Assembly (NCBI GenBank): GCA_017308345.1
Contig: JAFKFE010000548.1
Span: forward strand, 1 to 13,817
DNA length: 13,817 bases
Direction of reading: 5' to 3'
Origin: Alphaproteobacteria bacterium
GTDB lineage: Bacteria > Pseudomonadota > Alphaproteobacteria > Rhizobiales > Rhizobiaceae
Part shown: piece after piece, positions 5,011 through 12,391 of the stretch
Layout: every line of letters begins with the position of its first letter
Numbering within the stretch: position 1 is the stretch's first letter
The notes under the pieces: generated by a model
The model's database searches: none
What the model was told of the DNA's origin: nothing
Seen by the model: the letters and a program-made list of their open reading frames with translations, nothing else
Program-made: the position numbers and the translations under genes

Positions 5011-7128
5011 ATGCGCGAAACGCTGACCCGACTGCGCTACCGTCTGGTGCCGGACCATGTGCTTGGCGAGATCCTCGCCAAGAACTGGATCGACAACGCC
5101 ATTCCGTTCGTCATCCTGGTGCTGACGCTCGCCGTCTTCGGCGTGCTAATCCCGGGCCTTTTGACGCTCGGCGGCCTGAGCGGGCTGGCGCCGCAGTTCG
5201 GCGAATTGTTGCTGGTCGTGCTCGGCATGACCATCGTCATGCTCGGCGGCGGCATCGATCTCAGCGTTGGCTCGGTCTTCGCGCTGGCGAATTTCGTGAC
5301 CCTGGCACTGTTCAACATGCTGGGTTGGCCGATCCTTCTGGTCATCCCGATCGCACTCGCCTGCGGCGCGGCGGTCGGCCTGGTGAACGGCATCCTGGTC
5401 GGCTATCTCCGGCTGCGAGCCTTCCTCACGACCTTGGTGACGCTGATCATCGTCCGCTCGGTCGTCGACATGCTGATCCTTGCCTACGCGGTGAAGGTGG
5501 CGCGGCCGGTCACGCGGTCGGCGATATGGGATTTCATCAGCTTCAAGCATGTGCTCGGTCTGCCGGTGTCGCTCGTCGCGGCGCTGGTGGTCGCCATCGC
5601 CGGCCACGTCTTCCTGACCAGGCTGAGGCCCGGCTGGCATATCCTCGCCGTCGGCGGCTCGCGTCGCTCGGCCTACAATGCCGGCCTGCCGGTGCGTCGC
5701 ACAATCGCCATGACCTATGTCGTCTCCGGCACGCTTGCCGCCGCCGCCGGCATCTTCTACGCCTCGCGCCTCAATGCCGCCGGCTCCGACACCGGATTCG
5801 GCATGGAGGTGCTGGCGCTGACGGCGGCCGTCGTCGGCGGCAACAGCCTGGGCGGCGGGCGCGGCTCGGTGTTCAAGGCGCTGCTCGGCAGCATCATCGT
5901 GCTGATCGTCTCCAACAGCCTGATCCGGCTCAGCCTGCCGACGGGCGGCAGCTCGCTGGTGCTCGGCCTGGTGCTGCTGGCGGCGGTGGCCATCGACGTC
6001 AAATGGCTGAAGAACCGCGGCAAGGTTCTGTCCCGGGTCTATGTCTCGCCGACTTACATGAAGCTCGGCGCCTCACCCGCGACCGGCGAGCATTCCGGCT
6101 CGCCCTATGCGCTGAACGACCGGCTGAGGGATGTCGAACTGATCGGGCTCGGCGAGATCGAAGGGCCGGAGGACCCGATCCTCGACGCTGAGGGCAATCT
6201 CTACAGCGGCACGCGGCAGTGCGACATCATCCGTTTCCTCGCGCCGGACCACAAGCGCAAGGAAGTGTTCGTCCATATTGGCGGCCATCCGCTCGGCATG
6301 GCCTTCGACCGCAACGGCAACCTTGTCACCTGCGTCGCCGGCATGGGCGTCTACAGCATCGGCCCGGACCGCAAGGCGACGAAACTGTCCGACCAGACCA
6401 ACCGCAGCTGGTTCTCGGTGATCGACGATTCGCGCATGCGGCTCGCCGACGACCTCGACATTGCGCCCGACGGGCGGATCTTCTTCAGCGAGGCGACGAT
6501 CCGTTTCGACATGTCGGAATGGATGGTCGACGCGCTGGAGGCTCGCGGCAACGGCCGCATCATCTGCTTCGATCCGCGCACCAGCTCGACACGCACCGTG
6601 ATCTCGAACCTGCGCTTTCCCAACGGCATCTGCATGGCGCGTGACGGCCAGTCCTTCTTCTTCGCCGAAACCTGGGGCTGCTCGATCTCGCGCTACTGGT
6701 TCGACGGGCCGAAGCGCGGCCGGCGCGAAGTGGTGATCCCGGACCTGCCGGGCTATCCCGACAACATCAACCGCGCCTCCGACGGCGGCTATTGGCTGGC
6801 GCTGGTCGGCATGCGTACGCCCGCCTTCGATATGGCATTGCGCAAGCCGGCTTTTCGCAAGCGCATGGTCGAGCGGGTGGCGCCCGATGCGTGGCTGTTC
6901 CCCAACATGAACTATGGCTGCGTGGTCAAGTTCGACGAGGCCGGCCGCATCACCGACTGCCTGTGGGACCGTCGCGGCACGAACCATCCGATGATCACCT
7001 CGATGCGCGAGGATCGTGGCTGGCTGTATCTCGGCGGCGTCTCCAACAACCGCATCGGCCGCTACCGCATTCCGGGCGCCGATCCGGAATGGACGGCGGC
7101 CGCTTCCTATCGGGGAGACAAGCCATGA
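5011..7128 (+). CDS. Fusion: ABC permease (N-terminal) and strictosidine-synthase/SMP-30-like beta-propeller (C-terminal)
   Basis: From ATG 5011 the product is 705 residues, about twice the length of a normal permease. Residues 1-330 are a complete BPD_transp_2 permease with the GGGIDLSVGS signature, the coupling loop GGSRRSAYNAGLPVRR, and a last membrane segment ending IDVKWLKNRGK. Residues about 370-705 form a six-bladed-propeller domain of the strictosidine synthase-like/gluconolactonase superfamily. It shows GEIEGPEDP (381-389), LADDLDIAPDG, FPNGI (N538), FAETWGCSISRYWFDGPKRG and LPGYPDN (D584). Glu, Asn and Asp at these places are the usual divalent-metal ligands of SMP-30/lactonase relatives, so hydrolysis of a lactone or ester is plausible. 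The basic stretch after the last membrane segment places the propeller in the cytoplasm by the positive-inside rule. No clear Shine-Dalgarno precedes the start. A TTG at 5008 is an alternative. The stop overlaps the next gene (ATGA). Confidence 0.94.
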   Translation: MRETLTRLRYRLVPDHVLGEILAKNWIDNAIPFVILVLTLAVFGVLIPGLLTLGGLSGLAPQFGELLLVVLGMTIVMLGGGIDLSVGSVFALANFVTLALFNMLGWPILLVIPIALACGAAVGLVNGILVGYLRLRAFLTTLVTLIIVRSVVDMLILAYAVKVARPVTRSAIWDFISFKHVLGLPVSLVAALVVAIAGHVFLTRLRPGWHILAVGGSRRSAYNAGLPVRRTIAMTYVVSGTLAAAAGIFYASRLNAAGSDTGFGMEVLALTAAVVGGNSLGGGRGSVFKALLGSIIVLIVSNSLIRLSLPTGGSSLVLGLVLLAAVAIDVKWLKNRGKVLSRVYVSPTYMKLGASPATGEHSGSPYALNDRLRDVELIGLGEIEGPEDPILDAEGNLYSGTRQCDIIRFLAPDHKRKEVFVHIGGHPLGMAFDRNGNLVTCVAGMGVYSIGPDRKATKLSDQTNRSWFSVIDDSRMRLADDLDIAPDGRIFFSEATIRFDMSEWMVDALEARGNGRIICFDPRTSSTRTVISNLRFPNGICMARDGQSFFFAETWGCSISRYWFDGPKRGRREVVIPDLPGYPDNINRASDGGYWLALVGMRTPAFDMALRKPAFRKRMVERVAPDAWLFPNMNYGCVVKFDEAGRITDCLWDRRGTNHPMITSMREDRGWLYLGGVSNNRIGRYRIPGADPEWTAAASYRGDKP

Positions 7129-8210
7129 TGGCCGCTCTCTCTCGCTGGTACGATCGTCTGCGCGGTGCCGGCGCCTTCGCCGTGACGACGCCGCCGATGG
7201 ACGGCGCACTGCAGCCGAACCAGGCGATCGAGGCGGCCGATTTGGTGCGCGCGGTACCCGCTCCGGATAATCTCGTGCGAAGCGCCCAAGGCGTGCGGTT
7301 TTCCAGCGGCAACGCGGTCCTGCGGCTCGATGGCGGTAGCCAACCCGTTTACAGCTTCGATGCCGACATCACCGCGTTGGCGGCAAGCCCCGATGGCGCG
7401 CTGGCGATTGGGCTGGAGAGCGGCCGCATCCTCATCAAGGGCGGGGCGCATGATGGATTGTTGATCGAGACGCTGGACGGCCGCCCGCTCGTCTCCCCGA
7501 CGGCGCTCGCCTTCGAGGACGCTGCGACGCTGATCGTCTGCCTCGGATCGAGACGCAACGCGCCGGCGCGCTGGAAACGCGATCTGATGCAGCACGGCGC
7601 CACCGGCTCGGTCTGGCGCGTGCCGCTCGGTGGCAAGCCGGCGCTGCTGGCCGATGGCCTTGCCTATCCGAACGGCATCCTGCTTGCCGATGACAGTCGC
7701 CTGATCGTTTCGGAAAGCTGGCGCAGCCGGCTCCTTTCCATCGGGGCGGGAGGCAGGACGAACACGCTGCTCAGCGACCTTCCAGGTTATCCTGCACGAA
7801 TGGCGCTGCGCGCCGGCGGCGGCGCCTGGCTGACGGTGTTCGCGCCGCGCGGCCAGCTCATCGAATTCGTGCTCGGCGAGCGGGATTATTGCGAGGAGAT
7901 GATGCGTGACATCGAGGAGGAATTCTGGATCGCACCGTCGCTCAGGGCGCCACAATCCTTCCTCGAGCCGCTGCAGGGCGGTGCGCTGAAACAGCTCGGC
8001 ATGCTAAAACCGTGGGCGCCGACACGCTCGTTCGGGCTGGTGTTGGCGCTGAACGCGCAATTCCGGCCGGTGGCGAGCTGGCACAGCCGCGCCGACGGAG
8101 CGAGACACGGCATCACCTCCTGCGTAGAGGACGGCGGCAATCTGCTGATCACGTCGAAGGGTGGCGATGCCTTGCTACGGCTCGACCCCGCTCCGGAGGC
8201 GTTGCCATGA
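7125..8210 (+). CDS. SMP-30/strictosidine-synthase-like beta-propeller protein, divergent
   Basis: This 361-residue stand-alone propeller is related to the C-terminal half of the preceding protein. Shared marks are YPNGI (N183), a following SESWRSRLLSI strand where relatives have E-T-x-x-x-x-x-x-R, and LPGYPARM. The Asp that normally follows PGYP is replaced by Ala224, and the early metal-binding Glu region (GPEDP in the neighbour) reads APDNL. Catalysis may therefore be altered or lost; a binding, regulatory or chaperone-like role is possible. There is no signal peptide or membrane segment, so it should be cytoplasmic. Two adjacent ATG codons sit at the ATGATG overlap with the upstream stop, and the gene ends in an ATGA overlap with the ATPase. 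It probably arose by duplication of the fused domain, or from a shared ancestor. Confidence 0.88.
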   Translation: MMAALSRWYDRLRGAGAFAVTTPPMDGALQPNQAIEAADLVRAVPAPDNLVRSAQGVRFSSGNAVLRLDGGSQPVYSFDADITALAASPDGALAIGLESGRILIKGGAHDGLLIETLDGRPLVSPTALAFEDAATLIVCLGSRRNAPARWKRDLMQHGATGSVWRVPLGGKPALLADGLAYPNGILLADDSRLIVSESWRSRLLSIGAGGRTNTLLSDLPGYPARMALRAGGGAWLTVFAPRGQLIEFVLGERDYCEEMMRDIEEEFWIAPSLRAPQSFLEPLQGGALKQLGMLKPWAPTRSFGLVLALNAQFRPVASWHSRADGARHGITSCVEDGGNLLITSKGGDALLRLDPAPEALP

Positions 8211-9709
8211 GCGACAATCCCGTCCTGATCGAGATGCGCGGCGTCACCAAGCATTATGGCGGCGTCGCCGCGGTGGAGGGTGTCGACTTCACGCTGCGCA
8301 AAGGCGAGATCCATGCGCTGCTCGGCGAGAACGGTGCCGGGAAATCGACGTTGACCAAGCTGATGGCCGGTGTCGTCCAGCCGAGCGCCGGTGAGATCCT
8401 GCTCGAAGGCGTTCCCGCCTCCTTCACCTCGCCGGCCGATGCCATGCGACGCGGCATCAACATGGTCTACCAGGAGAACAGCCTGGTTCCGTCGATGACG
8501 GTGGCGCAGAACATCTTCCTCGGCGACGAACGCTTCTTCAACAAACTGAGACCCCTCTACATCGCCGCGCAGCAGTTCCTGCAATCGCTAAACTTCAATG
8601 TCGATCCCTGGGCGAGCGTCGCCGGCCTCGGCGTCGCCAAGAAGCAGATGGTGGAGATCGCGCGTGCGGTGCGGCAGAACGCGCGCGTCATCGTCTTCGA
8701 CGAGCCGACCGCCTCGCTGACGCCCGAGGAGAAGCACCATTTCTTCGCCCTTGTCCGGCGGCTGAAGAGCGACGGTGTCTCCGTCGTCTTCATCAGCCAC
8801 GCGCTGGAGGAGGCGCTGGAGATTTCCGACCGCATCACCATCCTGCGCGATGGAAAGCTCGTGATTAGCGACGATCGTTCCAAATTCGATCGCGAGCGCA
8901 TCGTCACCGCCATGGTCGGACGGGCGCTGTCCAAGGACCTTTATGGCGACGAAACGAAGACGCGCCGCAAGCCCGGCGAGCGCATGCTGTCGGTGCAGAA
9001 TCTTTCCATGGGCAAGGTGGTGCGAAACACCTCCTTCACCGTCTATGCCGGCCAGGTCACCGGCATGTTCGGGCTGATCGGCTCGGGACGCACCGAAACC
9101 GCCAAGATCATCGCCGGTATCGCCAAGCGCAATTTCCTGCATGGCGGCGAGACCAGGCTGGGCGACCAATCAGTCCGCTATCGCGTGCCGCGCCAGGCGG
9201 TCCGCGACGGTATCGTCTACGTCACCGAGGATCGCAAGGTCGAGGGCTTCTTCGACACGATGTCGATCGCCGAGAATGTCGGCGTCGGCCACATCGCTGC
9301 CGGCTTCAACAAGGGCCAGGTGGTGCGGACCTCGGAGATCGTGGCGATCGCCCGCGGCTGGAGCGAGAGACTGGCGATCCGCTCGATCAATGCCGATGCG
9401 CGCGTCATCGAACTCTCGGGAGGCAACCAGCAGAAGGTCGTCATCGCGAAGTCGCTGGTGCAGAAGCCGCGGATCATCATCTTCGACGAGCCGACGCGCG
9501 GCGTCGATGTCGGCGCCATCGCCGAGATCCATCAGCTCATCGAGCGCCTCGCCGATGACGGCCTCGCTGTCATCGTCATCTCGTCCTACCTGCCGGAAAT
9601 CCTCAGCCTCAGCGACCGCATCCTGGTCTGCCAGAAGGGCCGCGTGGTGGAGGAATTCCGCACCGAGGACGCCACCGAAGAGAAGATCATGTACGCCGCC
9701 GTGCATTGA
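8207..9709 (+). CDS. Sugar-type ABC transporter ATP-binding protein (two fused nucleotide-binding domains)
   Basis: This 500-residue protein has the duplicated ATPase layout of RbsA/MglA/XylG. The first domain has Walker A GENGAGKST at residues 40-48, the family's variant signature LGVAKKQMVEIARAV, and Walker B VIVFDEPTASL (D165). The second has the expected degenerate Walker A GLIGSGRTE, signature LSGGNQQ at 403-409 and Walker B IIFDEPTRGVDVG (D427). It energises the pore formed by the two permeases in the operon. The ATG at 8207 overlaps the upstream stop and has GGAGG eight bases upstream. Only one ATPase gene is present, as expected for this subfamily, which dimerises as a single polypeptide with two domains. 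It lies unusually far from its permeases, separated by the propeller gene. Confidence 0.97.
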   Translation: MSDNPVLIEMRGVTKHYGGVAAVEGVDFTLRKGEIHALLGENGAGKSTLTKLMAGVVQPSAGEILLEGVPASFTSPADAMRRGINMVYQENSLVPSMTVAQNIFLGDERFFNKLRPLYIAAQQFLQSLNFNVDPWASVAGLGVAKKQMVEIARAVRQNARVIVFDEPTASLTPEEKHHFFALVRRLKSDGVSVVFISHALEEALEISDRITILRDGKLVISDDRSKFDRERIVTAMVGRALSKDLYGDETKTRRKPGERMLSVQNLSMGKVVRNTSFTVYAGQVTGMFGLIGSGRTETAKIIAGIAKRNFLHGGETRLGDQSVRYRVPRQAVRDGIVYVTEDRKVEGFFDTMSIAENVGVGHIAAGFNKGQVVRTSEIVAIARGWSERLAIRSINADARVIELSGGNQQKVVIAKSLVQKPRIIIFDEPTRGVDVGAIAEIHQLIERLADDGLAVIVISSYLPEILSLSDRILVCQKGRVVEEFRTEDATEEKIMYAAVH

Positions 9710-9745
9710 GCGGCGGCGTCGGCAACAGCAGGAGGTTTCGCGTTG

Positions 9746-10921
9746 ATGCAGAAAGCCAGGGCCGCCGCGGTCGGCATAGGCGAAGTGCCGTCCGGCCGCT
9801 TTCCCGAACGCAGCGAGATCGAGGCGGCGGTGCTGGCCTGCCGCGCGGCGATCCTCGATGCCGGAATGTCGCCGCGCGACATCGATGTGGTGATGCCGGT
9901 CGGCGCGCTGGCGTCGCGCCATTTCAATGTCGACCTGGTGTTCTCCAGGCTCTGCGAAGAGCTCGGCATGCTACGCTCGGCAAGGATGAACGTGCAGGTG
10001 ATGGCGGGCGGCGCCACCAGTGCCAGCATGCTTGCCGTCGCCGAGGGGCTTGTCGCCAGCGGCCTTGCCCGCAACGTGCTGTGCGTCCATTCCGACGCCG
10101 TTGGCTCGCTGCCGAAACAGACCGGCATCGACCTCTTCTCGACCACCGGCGTCTCCGAGGAATGGGAGGCGCCCTACGGCCACAACATGAACGCGGTCGG
10201 CGCGCTCGCCTCCAATCGCTACATGCACGAGACCGGCACCACCGACGAGGAGATGGCCGCACTTTGCGTGTCGCTGCGCAAATGGGCCGAGCTCAACCCG
10301 AACGCCATGTTCCGCACGCCGCTGACCGTCGAGGAGGTGATGGCCTCCAAGATGGTGGCGACGCCGCTCAGGGCCAAGCATTGCAACATGCTGGCCGACG
10401 GCGCGGCGGCCTTCATCATCGCGCGCGCCGAGGATGCTCCTCACATCACCTCGACGCCAGTCTATGTGCGCGGCCACGGCTCGCTGGTCACTCACTACAC
10501 GACCTCGCAGGACACCGATCTCGGCAAGCTCGGCTACGAACAGGCGGCGGCTCAAACTTACGAGAAGGCGGGCATCGGCCCGAAGGACATCCAGATCGCC
10601 GAGCTCTACGACGCCTATCCGGTGTTCGCCATGATCGCGCTCGACGGGCTGAAGCTGTGCCGCGGCGAGCGCGCCGGCGCCTTCGTCGCGGCGGGCGAGA
10701 CGTCGCCTGGCGGCTCCATGCCGATGACCACCAATGGCGGCATGCTTTCGCAGGGGCATACAGCTGTCGGCGGCGGTATCGCCGTGCTGGTCGAAGCCTT
10801 CCGGCAATTGATGGGCAAGGCAGGGGCGCGGCAGGTTCCGAACCTGGTCAACGCCGTCGAGACCGCGTCCGGTGGGACATGGATGGATTCGCACGTCACC
10901 GTGCTGTCGAAGGATCATTGA
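9746..10921 (+). CDS. Thiolase-fold acyltransferase/aldolase-like protein (SCP-x/Ltp type) lacking the usual nucleophilic Cys
   Basis: This 391-residue protein has a complete thiolase fold. The N-terminal active-site loop reads MNVQVMAGGATSASM (residues 81-95), where true thiolases carry a conserved Cys. No Cys is present there. The C-terminal part keeps ELYDAYPVF (287-294) and the NGGMLSQGHTA motif (330-340) with His338, while the second thiolase Cys region reads ETASGGTW. Relatives with this pattern include lipid-transfer-protein thiolases and Ltp2, which with a DUF35 partner performs retro-aldol cleavage of a beta-hydroxyacyl-CoA. The next gene is exactly such a DUF35 protein, two bases downstream. 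AGGAGG at 9730-9735 supports ATG 9746; an adjacent TTG at 9743 is also possible. I infer C-C cleavage of a CoA thioester in this pathway. Thiolysis is less likely. Confidence 0.93.
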   Translation: MQKARAAAVGIGEVPSGRFPERSEIEAAVLACRAAILDAGMSPRDIDVVMPVGALASRHFNVDLVFSRLCEELGMLRSARMNVQVMAGGATSASMLAVAEGLVASGLARNVLCVHSDAVGSLPKQTGIDLFSTTGVSEEWEAPYGHNMNAVGALASNRYMHETGTTDEEMAALCVSLRKWAELNPNAMFRTPLTVEEVMASKMVATPLRAKHCNMLADGAAAFIIARAEDAPHITSTPVYVRGHGSLVTHYTTSQDTDLGKLGYEQAAAQTYEKAGIGPKDIQIAELYDAYPVFAMIALDGLKLCRGERAGAFVAAGETSPGGSMPMTTNGGMLSQGHTAVGGGIAVLVEAFRQLMGKAGARQVPNLVNAVETASGGTWMDSHVTVLSKDH

Positions 10922-10923
10922 GC

Positions 10924-11346
10924 ATGAGCAACGCCCCGCGCCCGCTGCCTCACCCCACCCACTGGTCCGCCGGCTACTGGCAGGCCGCCGCCGAGCGCCG
11001 CTTCGTCGTCCAGGAATGCCGCGACTGCGACCGGCCGATCATGTATCCCAAGCGCGTCTGCCCCTACTGTCTTGGTGAGAGGCTGAGCTGGCGCGCCTCG
11101 GCCGGCAAGGGCGAAATCTACGCGGTGACGACGCAGCTCGCCGGCCCGCCGACCGGCTTTGCCGACCGGCTGCCTTATGTGCTTGCCGTCATCCGCCTCG
11201 ACGAGGGCGTGCAGCTGATGAGCAACATCGTTGGCGACGGCGCGCTGGAGGCGCGCATCGGCGACCGGGTCTGCGTCGACTTCGAGCCGGCCGGGGACAT
11301 GGTGCTGCCGGTCTTCCGGCTCGAAAAAGCAGGGGCGACGCAATGA
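10924..11346 (+). CDS. DUF35 OB-fold protein with zinc ribbon, partner of the thiolase-like protein
   Basis: This 140-residue protein has a rubredoxin-like zinc ribbon with C32-x2-C35 and C46-x2-C49, preceded by the helical segment HWSAGYWQAAAERRF. An OB-fold runs from about residue 60 to the end (GKGEIYAVTTQL, LPYVLAVIRLDEGVQL, IGDRVCVDFEP). DUF35 proteins bind thiolase-fold partners and help seat the acyl-CoA, as in ChsH2-Ltp2, BbsA-BbsB and the archaeal thiolase/HMG-CoA synthase complex. Its start lies two bases after the thiolase-like stop, and its own stop overlaps the SDR start by four bases, which fits stoichiometric co-production. It is cytoplasmic, with no signal peptide. Confidence 0.95.
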   Translation: MSNAPRPLPHPTHWSAGYWQAAAERRFVVQECRDCDRPIMYPKRVCPYCLGERLSWRASAGKGEIYAVTTQLAGPPTGFADRLPYVLAVIRLDEGVQLMSNIVGDGALEARIGDRVCVDFEPAGDMVLPVFRLEKAGATQ

Positions 11347-12083
11347 GCGCGGCGATGCCGGTTGCCGTCATCACGGGTGGCGCCAGGGGCATTGGCGGCA
11401 CCACCGCCGCAATCCTAAAGGATCGCGGATGGAAGGTGCATTCGCTCGACCGCCATCCCAATCCCGATCCGGCGATCGTCAGCCACATCTGCGACGTCAC
11501 CTCGGACAACGAGCTTCACGACCGCGCCAGCGAGATCGGCGAGATCGACGCGCTGGTCACCTGCGCCGGCATCAACCTGCGGCCCGACGACAGCCGCGCC
11601 GAACAGCTGAAGCTCGATGCCTGGCACCAAACCCTTGCCGTCAACCTGACGGGTGTGATGCTGAGCGTGCGCGCCTTCCGGCCCTCGATGCGCAGCGATG
11701 GCGCGATCGTGCTCTTGTCGAGCATCGCGGCACTGCGAGCCATGCCGCTTGCCGACGCCTATACCGCGTCGAAGGGAGCGCTGGTTGCGCTGACCCGCTC
11801 CTGGTCGGTTGACTATGGCCGTTTCGGCATCCGCGTGAATTGTATTTGCCCGGGACCGACCGCCACGGAGATGATGTCGGGCGTCATGGAAGCTTTTTCG
11901 GCCGGCCAGCAATTGCAATTGCCGCAGCAGCGCATGGCCCGGCCGGAAGAAGTGGCGAACCTCATCGCTTTCCTGGTTTCGCCGGAAGCGTCCTACATCT
12001 CCGGCGCCATCATCCCGGTCGATGGCGGGGCGGCCGCTCACAGCGCCGGCATGCCGTTTCCCAAACGGCGGGACAATAAGTAA
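11343..12083 (+). CDS. Short-chain dehydrogenase/reductase (SDR), NAD(H)-type
   Basis: This 246-residue classical SDR is complete. The nucleotide-binding TGGARGIG is at residues 11-18. Asp36 at the end of beta-2 (HSLDRHP) favours NAD over NADP. CAGIN lies at 74-78, catalytic Asn101, Ser127 (LLSSIAA), and the Y140-x3-K144 pair in YTASK. The C-terminal IPVDGG is typical of the family. It should interconvert a secondary alcohol and a ketone. In this setting a hydroxyacyl-CoA or a released alcohol/aldehyde-derived product is likely, but specificity cannot be told. It is the last gene of the operon. The start overlaps the DUF35 stop (ATGA). No clear intrinsic terminator follows the TAA at 12081-12083. 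Confidence 0.96.
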   Translation: MSAAMPVAVITGGARGIGGTTAAILKDRGWKVHSLDRHPNPDPAIVSHICDVTSDNELHDRASEIGEIDALVTCAGINLRPDDSRAEQLKLDAWHQTLAVNLTGVMLSVRAFRPSMRSDGAIVLLSSIAALRAMPLADAYTASKGALVALTRSWSVDYGRFGIRVNCICPGPTATEMMSGVMEAFSAGQQLQLPQQRMARPEEVANLIAFLVSPEASYISGAIIPVDGGAAAHSAGMPFPKRRDNK

Positions 12084-12218
12084 ATGCCCCTATTCAATTA
12101 CCGGTTCGCGAATACTGGATGCTGACAATGTCTGCTTCGGACAAAGGCTGAGATGAGGCCTAACGTCTGAAATTGGGCGCAAAGCTGCCGTTCCGCGGAA
12201 GAAAAATGCGGTCCGCCA
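12084..12218. other. Intergenic region after the operon, no gene seen
   Basis: This stretch is more AT-rich than the operon and shows no plausible reading frame, tRNA or strong hairpin with a T-run. The only symmetric element is the short palindrome TTCGCGAA at 12105-12112. It may be a recombination junction, since a gene fragment follows directly. Confidence 0.4.
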
Positions 12219-12391
12219 GTGGCTGGCGAGATGGACCTGGTCGCCAACGCGGCGGATGTCGGGCCTTACCTGCTGGAAGGGCTGAGAAACGCGGTTGGCA
12301 GCCACAGGCACGACGTGCGTGGCGTGGGACTGCTGGCCGCTGTCGAGTTCGTGCGAGACCGCGCCAACCGCGTCTTCTTCGAGACCAAAGC
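12219..12391 (+). pseudogene. C-terminal fragment of a class III (omega) aminotransferase
   Basis: The frame from 12219 reads EMDLVANAADVGPYLLEGLR, then GSHRHDVRGVGLLAAVEFVR and DRANRVFF. This matches the region of PLP-dependent class III aminotransferases where a helix (N-A-x-x-x-G-x-Y-L) leads into the conserved V-R-G-x-G-L-x-x-A-V-E strand. The N-terminal two thirds, including the PLP lysine, are absent. Similarity stops at about 12390, where the stop codon of the convergent flavoprotein gene begins. A couple of residues also seem to be missing between GSHRH and DVRG. This is a non-functional leftover, so an aminotransferase gene once lay here and was largely removed. It fills most of the roughly 300-base gap between the operon and the next gene. 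Confidence 0.7.

Noticed and set aside
6073..7209. 378-codon minus-strand open frame opposite the propeller domain
   Set aside because: Low-complexity antisense translation without motifs, while the plus-strand frame has clear conserved propeller motifs.
9706..10923. Plus-strand extension of the DUF35 frame upstream to 9706
   Set aside because: That part overlaps the thiolase-like gene in another frame and translates to an Arg-rich shadow; the DUF35 domain begins at ATG 10924.
260..12196. A 15-base near-repeat AAGCTGCC(A/G)TTCCGC at 260-274 and 12182-12196, flanking the catabolic module like possible attachment sites
   Set aside because: One mismatch in 15 bases, with no similarity extending either side. 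A few such pairs are expected by chance in a GC-rich window of this length.
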